From Trichobilharzia regenti (lineage: Eukaryota > Platyhelminthes > Trematoda > Strigeidida > Schistosomatidae): a DNA stretch of 64,000 nt. The position numbers were made by a program, and so were the translations under genes. The stretch covers positions 58,438,440-58,502,439 of the forward strand of contig OX235262.1 in assembly GCA_944472135.2 (NCBI GenBank), read 5' to 3'. Position 1 is the first letter of the stretch, and every line of letters begins with the position of its first letter. The notes beneath the pieces are model-generated. The model saw only the letters and a program-made list of their open reading frames with translations. It was not told the DNA's origin and searched no databases. This document shows, piece by piece, positions 44,600-55,830 of this stretch.

Positions 44600-45860
44600 T
44601 GTAATCTTCAGGTTGAGGATATCTCCAAGCGATATCAAACACCAAACAGTAAAGTGAAAAACGAACAAGAAATGCCAGGTTGGATATCTCCGGGTGATAT
44701 GGCAAGAATTACAGCTTACGAGAAGCTGAGAGATAGTTAAAAGTGCTGACAGAGAGTTAAGTGCAATATAAATATACTTTTTGAGGTCTTATATTCGACT
44801 AAGATTCCAAAGAAATAATTAATTTATAGCCTGAAATATGAATGTGTGAAGAATAGTCTCCATTTTAGTTCTAGGCATATGCTTATACATATGTATATAT
44901 AAATCAGTTATAATAGCATTGGTAGATTTTTACTTTAAAAATAATTTCATCGGGTTTCTTCAACAGAAGGATGTAGCTGAGCTTAAGCTACTTTAGAGGA
45001 ATTAGTTAAACGAAAATTCTTTTTTATATATTTTAGAGGTAGAATCTGTTTTTGTCACAAATAAAGTATGAATACATCAATAAGATATTAAGGAAATCTT
45101 CCAAAGATCATGACAAAATGTTAAAATCACCAACAAAATTGTCAAACTGCCTTTTCTGAAATGAAATCAGTTTGATATACTAGTTGTCCTTTCCAGTATC
45201 TCCTAATAAGAAGCTTCCGTATATACGACTACAATTTAAAAATGATGTGTCAAGAGAGATAATAGGTGATAAATTGAGAAAATCAGTTCAGAAAACTTTT
45301 AATACCAGTAAGCTGTGGCCTATACCTTCTGCACAATCAGTCATGATTCTGAAACTTACCAGGCTAGCCACCTCTTACTCTCTGTATCTGTCATTTCAAC
45401 TGCCGCTATGCAGCCACTTTAAGAAATGAAGTTCTCGTACTCGGGAACACCTACCGCTGTGGCTAAATAAAGATGTAGCTAAAACTATCAACAGTTCCAT
45501 ATTAGATCAACTCATCTAAGCAGGCTGAAAAACCAGCATTGAAGAATCTTTCTCTATCATCTGTCGAGTAACCGAATAAATTACCATATTCCCCTAGACG
45601 TCTAATATCCCAGATAACAGAAGCCACTGAAGTCCTCCCAAAACAAACGAAGATCTACATGCGAAAGTAACAGATCAACCCAGTAACGCTACCCTGGCCT
45701 GTTGGAAAACCTACTACTTCCCTTCATTTATCTGGTACTCAGTCTAGTGTTGTATTAATGCATATTATCTCTTTCTTACCGATACTACTTTTGAAATGTA
45801 ATCTGTCTATACCGTTGATTCAATATAATTTAAAACATTGATGCTGTTACTAAAAATAAT
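44600..45860. other. No gene recognised
   Basis: AT-rich. An 81-codon plus-strand frame (45184-45429, MSFPVSPNKKLPYIRLQFKN) shows no domain I recognise. The GCAGCCACTTTAAGAAATGAAG context gives no clear splice site. Confidence 0.45.
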
Positions 45861-45867
45861 CCTCTAA

Positions 45868-45930
45868 TTAATGTCAGCTCCTGATGAAATCCTGTAACCA
45901 ATCAAATCCCTACAAACCAACACTTGAATA
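45868..45930 (+). mobile_element. 3' tail of an Sm-alpha-type SINE
   Basis: Only the terminal block remains (TAATGTCAGCTCCTGATGAAATCC...CTACAAACCAACACTTGAA), immediately upstream of a complete copy. Confidence 0.8.
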
Positions 45931-45935
45931 TCAAT

Positions 45936-46335
45936 GAGATGCTCACTAGCGACTTACCCTATTCAGGTAGGTAGTTACCTGGGGTTCTAGTGAGAAGTCG
46001 TGACCAGTAGGGTGCAGCAGGTCGCGTGTGAGGACAAATACTCGTCGAAGACATTGGCTACGGGTCGCGCTATGTCGTGAATCAGTAGAAGTTAGAATTT
46101 ATGGACTGCCCATGGGATCGAGTCCCAGTGCTTAATGTATACGAGCTAGCTCGCCTTGTAACCAGAAGGTCCTGGGTTCGAACCCTGCTGGTGGGTGCGT
46201 ACTGCTGAAGAGTCCCAAACTAGGACGAAACAGCTGTCCAGTACTCCAGCTGGTTTTCCAATGGTTCTGTAAATAATGTCAGCTCACGATGAAATTCTGT
46301 AATTAATCAAATCCCTACAAACCAACACTTGAATT
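45936..46335 (+). mobile_element. Sm-alpha-type SINE, most complete copy
   Basis: Contains the outer block (GATGCTCACTAGCGACTT), the 5' block from CTAGTGAGAAGTCGTGACC (45987), the tRNA-like head with B box GGTTCGAACC (46175-46184), an intact hammerhead core (46199-46244) and the tail ending CAAACCAACACTTGAA. It would be transcribed by RNA polymerase III from the internal promoter and moved by another element's machinery; both points are known for the family, not shown here. The A box is weaker (a base is missing in AGTGCTTAATGTATAC). Confidence 0.88.
46199..46244 (+). ncRNA. Hammerhead ribozyme, complete core
   Basis: Type I layout. Stem I GUACUG (46199-46204) pairs fully with CAGUAC (46239-46244). 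The core is CUGAAGA (46205-46211: C3, U4, G5, A6, N7, G8, A9), then stem II GUCC/GGAC closed by CAAACUA, then GAAA (46227-46230), and stem III from the self-complementary ACAGCUGU. Cleavage is expected after C at 46238. Stem III can make only 3-4 pairs, which in known hammerheads of this kind favours action as a dimer. All essential core bases are present; other copies in the window have lost one or more. Confidence 0.8.
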
Positions 46336-46444
46336 CCCTCATTATTACGATCATAAAACTGTACGACCTAATGAAGTTATCGAAAAGAATATTCTCTGTT
46401 CACTAATCGCTCTTTTAAAATGTTTATCTTATAAGGTGAATTTC

Positions 46445-46700
46445 TGGATTATTATTATTATTCATTCCTACCCTTCCGAATAGAATGTAGGGCCTCAAAC
46501 GCACATATTGACTGCACTCAGTTCCTAGTCATCTCTTTCAACTACTTCTACAACTGCCCACAAGCTTTCATTCTCTCCTGAGGTGATTTTCTGCATTTCA
46601 AACTCAGACATACAACCTGTCATTTCCTTCTTGGTCCTCACTTGAGTGACTAATGTTTGGTATGATTTCACTATATCCACAATTTCAAGAATATATTACG
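46445..46700 (-). mobile_element. RTE-type LINE, 3' end fragment, minus strand
   Basis: Begins at an (ATT)n run (46449-46463), then the inverse of the terminal GCCCTACATTCTATTCGGAA block, and ACTCAAGTGAGGACCAAGAAG. Decayed. Confidence 0.75.
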
Positions 46701-47995
46701 CTTATATTTCACCTACTTCAGCATGAAATGAAACTACACAACTGAGGAATATGCAATCCAGGATAAAGTTGCTATACCGTTTCCCCTGGAGTCCCAAATT
46801 ATTTACGTTGCAATGCATGGTTTTATTTGATTATATATTATAAATGCTTTAAAGACTGATAATCTTAATTTGACATGAAATGTACCAGTCACCGATAAAA
46901 ATAAACAGTAAGTAATAATTTACACTTATAAATAATGCTTATTGATCACATTCAAATTATTCAGGCATTAAAATAGTTGTACATTTATTTCTTCAGACTG
47001 TGAGTGAGCTTTATTATCCATCCTAATGAATTAAACTAGTGCGTTTTTGATAAAATATAAAGTAGGACCTTTACGTAGAAAGGTCCAATGTAATAACTGC
47101 AAGATGAATTAAACGGATTAGACTAGTAGATTAGAATCACTTGGGTCAGAGGTATACAGGAACTTATCTTCGGTATTGTTGTAGAGTAAAATTCCATTAT
47201 TGGAGGAAGTTTATTTTGATGATACTACTGTATAAAACTGTGTGACTTTATCAAAATAAATTTTCTGTCTAATGAAATATAAGCACTTAGCTGGATCGAT
47301 TATGATTGAATCGGCTGAGTTAAATAATCTTAAAACCGTCCAGCTGTTACAATGAATACGCCTACATGTATTCATTATAACAGAGTTGAATAGGGTTAAA
47401 AGTACTCAAAATTAACATACTTAGATGAGGAAAGAGTCTCATCCTTTTTTCATAGAATCAAGACCAGCTACACTTGCAATCGAAGTGATGCAAGACGTTA
47501 TAGAAAGCTGCAATAAGAATTATTAGGGGTTTTGCTATGTAAAGCAAGCTGAGCAGTCATGTGAATTTAGTGATATGAAAATGAAACATCAGCCAGTTAC
47601 TAATACAGTAAGTATCACCATGTTTTATCAAAAAGCTTATCTTATATGGGATTATATTCTACCTCAATGCCCGGATCCCACACTTACATTTGAGTGAATT
47701 CCCTAAACTTTGACAGGAATAGTAGATTACTTAATTATTTATATTTTACTATTCAAATATATAATGTATTTATATTAAAGCAGTACAGAACATTCATCTC
47801 ACTGTCTGTGATGCCACCTTGTACATAACAACTCCAAAGAACAACCCAATTTTAAAAACTTTACATTCGAAATTTTCATCATCTTTAGAACACTTAGAAC
47901 TAATAATATACTTTAGAAATAAACCGGATTGACAAAATCCAACGATAATGCAGATTTTAGGATTTCTGAGGATTGTGAATTCATTTCAGTTGTCA
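46700..47995. other. AT-rich, no gene recognised
   Basis: No open frame of note on either strand and no repeat shared with the rest of the window. Confidence 0.6.
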
Positions 47996-47999
47996 GATT

Positions 48000-48190
48000 A
48001 TCCTCACAAACCAAGATCATTTATTGAAATCTTAGAGAACTAGGGAGCAGTGGACAGATCTTTCGTCCTATTTAAGGACCCCTCATCAGCGCTCACCCAC
48101 AACCCTGACAGAGTTCTAATCCAGGATCTTCAGTTAATGATGTCTAGACCATTCAGCCACTTAGGCTGGCTGATATTATCCCAAAATTCT
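48000..48190 (-). mobile_element. Sm-alpha-type SINE, diverged, minus half of a pair
   Basis: The minus strand shows the tRNA-like head (GTGGCTGAATGGTCTAGAC), a degraded B box and a ribozyme block CUGAUGAGGGGUCC with GGACGAAA. Stem I does not pair properly, so activity is doubtful. Confidence 0.75.
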
Positions 48191-48269
48191 CACAAATCCT
48201 ACTGTCTGAATATTATTTGTCAGCTCAGTGATGGTCACTGGATGGAATTCCTGAAGCTTAATAGGGAAA

Positions 48270-48545
48270 TCGTGACCATTGGGATTCACCCTGTCAAGGA
48301 GAAGTGGATGCTTGCTGAAGACATTAGTGAAAACAGCACTATATCACGAGCAGACAAAGTCAGGGGTCATTGAATTCTACCCCAAGTAACTGAATTAATT
48401 AGAAAGTCCAGGGTTAAGTCTCTGGCAAGAACGTGGGCGGGTACTGTAAAGAGTCCAAAAAAGGACGAAACAGCTGTTTAGTACCCCCTGGTTTCCAATG
48501 TTGGTTCGTGATGGAAATCTAATAACTGAAATCAAACGATAATTC
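48270..48545 (+). mobile_element. Sm-alpha-type SINE, diverged, plus half of a pair
   Basis: 5' block (ATCGTGACCATTGGG...), head largely lost, then GTACTGTAAAGAGTCC and GGACGAAACAGCTG. The core reads UAAAGA with one base missing, so it is inactive. A 107-codon open frame across 48050-48373 is only the shadow of these SINE halves. Confidence 0.75.
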
Positions 48546-48714
48546 TTAAATATAATTCTGTATATTTAATACTTTTGAACATTTCAGCGTCTATACTTAC
48601 ACTGCCATTTAAAGCACCCTAACCCATTATACAAGATGTGTGTATAGCTTTAGGGGATAATGTAAACCGTGACAAACCATGTCATAATTTTCAAGTTTTT
48701 TTTAGGTACTTGAT

Positions 48715-48812
48715 CGATTTCAAGTTTGATCACGGATTGATATCAGTTAGACAACTGTTGAAAATCAGGTAGTACTGGAGAGCTGTTCTTTCCTAGTTTG
48801 GGAGTCTCTTTT
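48715..48812 (-). mobile_element. Sm-alpha-type SINE, 3' fragment
   Basis: Minus-strand tail and ribozyme part only; the copy is cut at the start of stem II (GGGAGTCTC on the plus strand). Confidence 0.7.
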
Positions 48813-49167
48813 TGTCATGGTTGTTAACATTAAATAAAATCCTAGTGCATACTTTCAAAGGACTAACCTGTGTTCACTGGAATGACACCACATTCTACTC
48901 TGGTCATACACATCCATTGTACCATTAGTAATAGGTAAACCATTTGTGTTTACTGATAATTAAATCAGTAGTCTAAAATAAATAAACAAAAATTTAAAGT
49001 TAGTTTTAAATTCCAGGTAGTCGATTCATATTAGACCGAAATTCTCAGTCCCTGTTTACATGTTAGCTCCTCGTAGGAATGCTTCAGTGATGTCTGATTG
49101 TTAACGCTACGTCACTATTACTCACTAGAGACGCAGGTTATCAAATAAAGTGAAATAAAATAAATAT

Positions 49168-49375
49168 GAATTTCATGGAGGATTTAATCATGAGCTGACA
49201 TCAGTTAGAGAACCACTGGAAAACCTGGGAGTACTGGACAGCTGTTTCGTCCTAGTTTGGGACTCTTCATCAGCACGCACCAACCGGGATTTGAACCCAG
49301 GACCTTCTGGTTACGAGGCGAGCTCGTAGACCATCGAGCCACTGGGACTCGATCCAATGGTCCTTGAATCTTAAC
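49168..49375 (-). mobile_element. Sm-alpha-type SINE, minus half of a head-to-head pair
   Basis: Well preserved: tRNA-like head, B box GGTTCAAATCC, ribozyme block with perfect GUCC/GGAC stem II but core AUGAAGA, in which C3 is A. C3 is needed for the G8 pairing, so this copy should be inactive. Confidence 0.88.
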
Positions 49376-49592
49376 CATTGGATCGGGTCCCAGTGGCTCA
49401 ATGGTCTGCGAGCTCGCCTCGTAACCAGAAGTTCCTGGGTTCGGATCCCGGTGGGTGCGTACTGATGAAGAGTCCGAAACTAGGATGAAACAGCTGTCCA
49501 GTACTCCCAGGTTTTCTAGTGGTTCTCTAACTGATGTCAGCTTATGGTTAAATCCTCCGTGCAATCAAACAAAATCCCTACAAAAACCAATA
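49376..49592 (+). mobile_element. Sm-alpha-type SINE, plus half of a head-to-head pair
   Basis: tRNA-like head GTGGCTCAATGGTCTGCGAG, B box GGTTCGGATCC, ribozyme stem I GUACUG/CAGUAC perfect, but core AUGAAGA (C3 to A) and a stem II mismatch. The tail is intact (TCCCTACAAAAACCAATACTTG). Confidence 0.88.
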
Positions 49593-49599
49593 CTTGAAA

Positions 49600-50235
49600 A
49601 TATGAATTTATTATTAGTAGACACGTGGTAGTAATACTCTACTCAAAATTTACTCAGAGAGGTATAATATTTCTGACTCCTTCTAGTGAAATTAATGAGT
49701 CCTCAATTCGTTACTAATACTGAAATATTCCCTACAAGGTTGGAAGCACCCCACATGTCGCATACCTCTGCAGATTTTCGGCTTTTATAACTTTAATTCC
49801 ACATCAACTTAGTTATTGGATATAACGCACACACACACTATGCTAAGAATTCTACAAAACCAACAACAGATAGCCGGAAATATCAGTAGTGCCTTCATGT
49901 AAAGAAGGTACCTCCGAAATCTAACGAAGAAAGGAACAAAAGAGATATTCAAATCCATAAAGTCCACTTAGTAACAGGTTATACCGGTTAATGAATCCTG
50001 TGGAGGTCATTATTCAAAAAAATCTAGTTTATCTAATACCGTGCGATTACTGTCAGGTCAAAGTATTGAAACGTAAACAATCAAATTAGCTGGTTATAAA
50101 ATCTTGCCCAAACCTACACTAATTTACTCAAATAAGAGAAAAAATCCGGAAAGTAACGTGGCTGTAACACTACTAGGAATTGAATATTACCTTACAATAG
50201 GATGAAACAGTCTTAAAATCTGATATATCAGGGCC
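49600..50235. other. No gene recognised
   Basis: AT-rich with no open frame of note. The end (ACAGTCTTAAAATCTGATATATC) resembles sequence near 22830 and may be an old repeat. Confidence 0.5.
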
Positions 50236-50249
50236 GCCTAAAAGACTGA

Positions 50250-50560
50250 TATTATTATTGTTATTATTATTCCTTTGAGTTCCGAGTGGGACATAGGGAT
50301 TCAGCAACACATCTCCACTTTGTCCTACCTTCTACGGTCCTATTCAGCTTAGACCACAGTTGCCCACAATCTCTCATCTTCTCCTCACATGATCTCCTTC
50401 GTTTCAACCTCGAACTCACGACGCACTCATCGCTTCCTATTTGGATCCCACTCAAGCGATAGCCTGGCGCAAGATATCATTCGACGGTCTCCTCAATGTA
50501 TTCCCGATCAATCTCCATTTTCTCCTACATATTTGTTGAGCGGTCGGTCCTTGGTTGGTT
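50250..50560 (-). mobile_element. RTE-type LINE, 3' end fragment, minus strand
   Basis: Starts at an (ATT)n run (50251-50270), then the inverse of GAATCCCTATGTCCCACTCGG. The minus frame includes SCEEKMRDCGQLWSKLNRTV, the counterpart of [21 protein letters not shown] (GGTT)n stretch lies at 50554-50572. Confidence 0.82.
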
Positions 50561-51169
50561 GGTTGGTTGGTTGCCATAGTTTCTTGCTACTTATATATCC
50601 AGTAAACAAATTAATATTGAACTGCATTCTATCCCAGTGCCCAGGTTTCGTTACAACAGTACTTTTAGTACTCAAACAAAAGTGATATATAATATTACGT
50701 CGGTTATAATAGGAAAAATGACTTTCAGCCTAAAATTTCAAGATCAAAGCATTTTCACTTCTATTCTTCAATAAATAATTAGTAACATTATTGAGCGTCT
50801 AAAACTACATACAGTTCTGTAACACATTATCTTCCAAGATTATTTTTCGTATTACGCAATACCATAAGATCTTACAGTGTAGTGCAACTAACAACTGGCT
50901 ATCCTTCTATATTCTTGTATTATTATTGTTATTCTTTCATAACTGTTTAAAACGTTAAATGATTGTTTCTAGGCTTCATCATGCCGCTTATTGATTTTCA
51001 GTCTTCTATCAAAACATAAAAGCAACAGTGGTACTCTTTTATCAGTTAGTGTTCTTCTTCACAGTTTTTTAGGCATTTTTATGATACTTTGAACTGATTC
51101 CCAGGATAGAATCGCTAGCCCCACGCCTAACCTGCTGCCTTTCCCCAAACTTAAAACCTGCTAAAAACT

Positions 51170-51430
51170 AGTAAACTAGGCGAGAAAGAGGATACTATTG
51201 AATGACATCACACGCCAGGCCCTCGAGTATAACCCCAATGGGAAACACTGAGTTTTTGGCGTTACTCCTAGGCCGACAGAAAGAAGCTTATGGTAGGCTG
51301 AAATGAAAGCTTACAAGTGATCGTCGAGCCAGCTAAAAATGACTTCAGACAGCAAGATAAAATGCAGGGGCGTTGTTGAAGCCTTGTGTTCCACTCAGAA
51401 TCCTACGGAGCAGTGATAATAATGAATAAA
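51170..51430 (+). mobile_element. RTE-type LINE, 3' end fragment
   Basis: ATGACATCACACGCCAGGCCCTCGAGT, then AACCCCAATGGGAAACACTGAG, and the terminal GAAGCCTTGTGTTCCACTCAGAATCC with an AATAATGAATAAA tail. An extra ~70-bp block sits in the middle. Confidence 0.75.
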
Positions 51431-51569
51431 AAAGTAGAAAATACATTCTAATATTATGTTTAGACCTTACATCATCCCAACTGGATTCAGTAAAACCAGG
51501 ATTGATTTAATAATGGCATAATGTAATCAGAATCCTGTCTAAATCATGAAAAAGAAATACCACTGTTGT

Positions 51570-52195
51570 AAAGTTATTTGACAGATGCATTTAGAAGCCC
51601 GTAGAAACACACAATAACAGAAAAAGAAGAAGTCTGATAGGAGTTATCTCCTTCATTTATATAGGCAGTATCACTCCAACTACAGACACAGGAATAGATG
51701 CGAATATCAAAGGTTGATTTGGAAAAGCAAGAGAGGCCTTCATTAATCTAAAATTATTGTGGAAATCTACTGCACTCAGGTTTAGAAAAACTAATGCTAT
51801 ATCAGTGCTTATAAACAGTTCAAATACTCGGCGTACGCTTCATGAAAATCATTTCCAGAAGGTTGTATACTTTTATCACCACCTGCCATCACTGGTTGGA
51901 TGGTGAAGATTATATGACAAGAAACGGGGAATTATGCATTATACAGAGTAATTAAATTGACCAATAAATACAAAGAAGGCATTCAAGACGGATTGTACGT
52001 ATAATAAAGAGCCCGTCGAGTTACATCATGCTCTAGGCACTTGAGTGCAAGCCAAATAAGAATGATGCTTTGGAAGTTGTAAGCTGACATGTAGTAGGTG
52101 AAATTGTATCGATAATCGTAAAGCAAGCTAAAGATGGAGTACACAGGACACAGTGAAATAGAGATATGCTGCATTCAGAACCCATGTGAATAATT
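51570..52195 (+). mobile_element. RTE-type LINE, degraded 3' fragment
   Basis: TATCTCCTTCATTTATATAGGCAGTATC corresponds to the SFTYLGSI codons, then CGAATATCAAAGG and AAGCAAGAGAGGCCTTCATTAATCT, and a degenerate 3' end at GCATTCAGAACCCATGTGAATAATTATAATAT. Confidence 0.75.
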
Positions 52196-52199
52196 ATAA

Positions 52200-53185
52200 T
52201 ATAATAAATGAAGTCACTTAAATAAGCTCTGTGATTTATTCTTTATTTCCCCAGAAATGTAATTTCACTCCTTTATTACACACTCTTATTAACCACCCAA
52301 TCTTTACCGGTATTCCCATGACATTCTTGAGTAGTACACAGCTGTACAGCCTTAAAGTGAAGTTACGAGAAGAATATACTTTGCCGAATAAAATATCTTT
52401 TCAGTTGGTATGATACCAGTAGTAATAATGATCAAAGCTAATACACTTTATAAAATTAACCATGTTAATATTGCTAGAAATTAACGACAGTATTTACTCA
52501 CCTTGTCACTAAAAACTCCAAAACCAACTCTCGAATCTCTTTAAATACTGCCGTCAGGCATAAATTCCTCTTTATGTTTTAGTTTGACTGACTCTACTTT
52601 GTATACATGTTTAATGGTTGTATGTAGTTTACTTATCTTAGAATGAAATTCACCTCTGTAACTCTCTCCCTTCGTTGCCCTCCCTTCCATTTTCAAAGTT
52701 ATAGTTAAGTAGATAAAATAAACAATGTCCACTGTCAATCATATATAATTCAATCCCATATGTCTGTAAAAAAGAGTTTCTTTATTAATGAGTATTTCTC
52801 AGAATACGACAGTACTTCGAATTACAAGAATAACTGATAGGATCATGTAGGAGAAAAAAGGCAAAAGAAGGAAATATTTTGTCAATCAATGGAGGTGAAA
52901 ATAATTTCAAGAGAAAAATAATAATATTTGGTTGATAAGAAATAATTCTTTTACTGTGACATAGCCTTATTATGAAATTTATCAACTATAAACTAAAGGA
53001 TTAAAAGGGCTAAGTAGTAGGAATACAGATCTAAAAAGATTTTTTTTCACAGTAAGTATAACAAAAGCGGACTTGAAGTGACGAATCTGGAGCAGTTGAA
53101 TATCTCCTTTAAGGTGTTTCTACACTTTTCTGATGTAGTTTAGAAAACACACTAACAGAAAATGTGCTAATGATGCATTCTTTTC
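52200..53185. other. No gene recognised
   Basis: AT-rich; four 60-66 codon frames on both strands without domain or splice support. Confidence 0.5.
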
Positions 53186-53189
53186 TATA

Positions 53190-53620
53190 TCGTGGACAAA
53201 AACACCCAGCCGAACATTAGAGAGGACGGCTTCATTGATATGTCTATCGCTATTTCTTTCTGAGTAGAATTTGGGAAGTAAGTTCTTGGCTGATTCGTTA
53301 GCAGACTATTTCGTTGATTGTTTGTGCTTTCCTGCTGGCCATCAGATTCTTTGTATTCAACAAAGACGGTTGTTGTTGAAAGTCTGTAGCAATCCGTTGA
53401 AAATTCTTCCAATGACTGACTGATTCTCTAAACCATATAGTTACAATGGCTTAAAAACTTTGGTCTGAATCCCCGTACTTATCACTGTATATTTGCTGTA
53501 TATATGCTCCCTATCTATGAGGTGTGTGCTACGAATAGATCTTGTTTGTCCCTTGCTTAACCGTGCTGGATGATGTTTGTAGCTCTATTTTAGCACACCT
53601 TGTAGACAGTGAGCATAAGT
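53190..53620 (-). mobile_element. RTE-type LINE, degraded fragment, minus strand
   Basis: The minus strand reads CTTTCAACAACAACCGTC...AATACAAAGAATCTGATGGCC, matching the family CTTCATCAACAGC...AATACTCAAGATCAGATGGCC. The open frame 53412-53185 across it is in the wrong frame and is not a gene. Confidence 0.65.
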
Positions 53621-53679
53621 TGACGTTAATACAGCATTTATAGTTATTTATCGCATTTCTACTAACCTTAATTTTGCTT

Positions 53680-53800
53680 TTAAGTTTTCATCTTCTACAT
53701 ACAGCTGAAGCAATAAGAATCCTCCTGAAGAAGCCAAACCTGTGTGTTCAGAAGACATCTGTACAGCCACTTTGCTTACCTTGGCCATCGTTACATGAAT
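53680..53800 (+). pseudogene. Penelope-like element, extreme 3' coding end
   Basis: The frame encodes AEAIRILLKKPNLCVQKTSV, then LCLPW and PSLHE: the C-terminal signature of the GIY-YIG protein. Everything upstream is missing. Confidence 0.7.
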
Positions 53801-53927
53801 GTATAAGCCGACTACTTTGCCCCCTTCTCCCTAAATCTTCAAAAATTATAGAAATTATAATTATCCAAATTATTTTATTATTTTTAGAAAATTTAGAAAA
53901 TTTTATAACTTCATACGTCTATTCGTG

Positions 53928-54152
53928 CGCCGGTGGAACAGCGGTATGATGCTTGCCGTAGTATAGAGTTTGATCCCCGGCCGACTCACTCCTTTACCTC
54001 ACCAAGCCAGTGATAAATAACCAGTAAAGGCGGAAGGTTCGATATTAGGATAGCAATCCCATCCCGTAAAAATAAATACCACCGCTACGGAAACTTCAGA
54101 GCTGTAGCTTGAAGCCCAATGTTCCACTAGGGACGTGAGTGAATAAAAAAAG
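53928..54152 (+). mobile_element. tRNA-derived SINE with RTE-like body
   Basis: tRNA-like head (GCGCCGGTGGAACAGCGGTA, B box GTTTGATCCCC), body with CTTTACCTCACCAAGCCAGTG, and 3' end GGAAACTTCAGAGCTGTAGC...CCAATGTTCCACTAGGGACG plus an A-rich tail. Plus orientation. Confidence 0.85.
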
Positions 54153-54199
54153 ATACATTTATTCGCCTGTATGAATTTAGTCAGATAAAGCAAGATTAA

Positions 54200-54660
54200 C
54201 AGTGTTTTGTGAAGGATAATATGGTACCGTCATTTTTGTCGTTGGCCTCTCATCAGCTGCCTCTAGCCTTAATAAACTACTATTGAGTTTATGTACAGAA
54301 AGTTTGAGCATACTTGCAAACTTTACATGATATCAGTTGACAGGAGGTCCAGGAATTAGTGAATAGTTCTCAGAAAATTGCACCTCTATAGTTTCCACAC
54401 AGGTAATTCAAGTTTAAACAAACTAAATACATGCTTACAGTGGTAAAGGAGTTACGTAATAAAGACTGTTTGCTCTGTTTAAACTTGAACTACCTGTGTG
54501 GAAACTATACAATCTCAATTTTCTAAGTACTGTTAACTAATTCTAGAACCTCCTGTCAAATGACATTATGTAAAATTTGCAGGTGTGTTAAAAATTTTCT
54601 GTAAGCAGCTGATGCGAAGCCAATGTCATAAATGATGGTAAGATATTAATTCTGCAGGAA
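54200..54660. repeat. Inverted pair of Penelope pLTR-like segments
   Basis: 54314-54421 and 54473-54582 are imperfect inverse copies around a ~50-nt spacer. Outside them each arm carries the CAGCTGATG(A/C)G block (minus strand near 54257, plus strand near 54606). Both resemble the 32.4-kb segment. Inverted terminal segments are a known layout of Penelope-like elements. Confidence 0.75.
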
Positions 54661-55305
54661 CTGTTGTTCTTGCTTTACTCAAGATTTTGTAACAAAAGTG
54701 ATTTTGTTCATTCTCTGTTTATTCGAAAGCGGCCTAATTTCATTGGAATGACTGAAGAGTAAATTCTTCCGATCAATTATAGCCCTAAAGTTGTATAGTC
54801 ATAGGTAGGTATCCACATAAACAAATGATCTGTATCGAGAAATAATGAATAATTCTCATAGACCTCCAGACCTTAAGTTTAATGCTCCCATAAGAATAAC
54901 AATCTTCGTTCTCTTAGCCAAATCAGTTTTCATACTTATCTTATGAAATTCTGCTATGAACAAATCAAACTGATATCTGGTGTTCAGACGAAACATTACC
55001 GTTTCGTTCAATTGCTCTCTAGCGGAACACATTTGCACAATTTATCGTTTTATTGATAGCACCAACTAACAACAGTGTTTAGGTCTGGAAAACACAGCTA
55101 CGTCTAATCATGAGCATACAGTCTTACAAATAGTTGATGTGAGTCTAAAGGAAACTTCTAAGAAGACACAGGAATTTATCTCGTAGGTTTTATGAAATTA
55201 TTATTATATCAGTACTGTCTGAAGATTTATGTTGCATCCTGAATTGGCTTTATCTTCACATTTTATTTAATAACTTGATTATACTTTCAAGTCCGTTTCT
55301 CACTT
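54660..55305. other. No gene recognised
   Basis: AT-rich. A 60-codon minus-strand frame (55038-54856: FDLFIAEFHKISMKTDLAKR, MGALNLRSG) lacks splice support; it may be a retroelement trace but is too short to name. Confidence 0.45.
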
Positions 55306-55309
55306 TGCA

Positions 55310-55570
55310 ATATCTGCATTTAATCAGTATAACCGAACTACATATGGTTTACAGACCTGACTGGTTACTAGCAGACTACTGCATACCTTCATCAACACCT
55401 ATTTCCACTCAGTACTGAAGATCAAGTGGATGGTCAAAAAAGAAAAGCTTTGACGTTCTCGCAAATCCACCAAGAGACTATTGCCAAATAAATATGCAGA
55501 ATAAAATGGGGATGGATTGGTTGACTGACCGTTGGCTGACATCAAATAAAACAATTATTTGTCATTGATT
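55310..55570 (+). mobile_element. RTE-type LINE, fragment
   Basis: CAGACTACTGCATACCTTCATCAACACC, ACTGAAGATCAAGTGGATGG and ATGGGGATGGATTGG match the family in order; cut before the 3' end. Confidence 0.7.
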
Positions 55571-55830
55571 TGAGCCTGCCTTGATAATTTAGTTTTAGAA
55601 GCAACGTTCCCTGCCGTTTTCTCCACTGTACTTTTTGTACTTCATTCTTCTCCCTCTTATCTTGCATCATGACCTGTACAATCTAATTCCTTTATGTCCT
55701 GTTACCTTCTATATAAATATGTATAACAAATGTGTGATTGGAATGCCAGGATTGTGTTTTGCAAATACATCAAAAAATTTTAAATAAATAAGCGTCTTCT
55801 TATTGTTTTGCCGGTATTCATGAAAGGGAA
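55571..55830 (+). mobile_element. Penelope-like element 3' untranslated relic
   Basis: GAGCCTGCCTTGATAATTTAG and GTGTTTTGCAAATACATCA match the sequence that follows the Penelope frame at 31.79-32.07 kb (CCTGCCTTGGTAATCC, GTTGTGCAAATACATCA). Only a weak coding trace. Confidence 0.55.

Noticed and set aside
49376..49592. A second working hammerhead
   Set aside because: Stem I and GAAA are fine, but the core is AUGAAGA with C3 replaced, and stem II is mismatched. The alternative register starting at CTGATGA leaves three unpaired bases before stem II.
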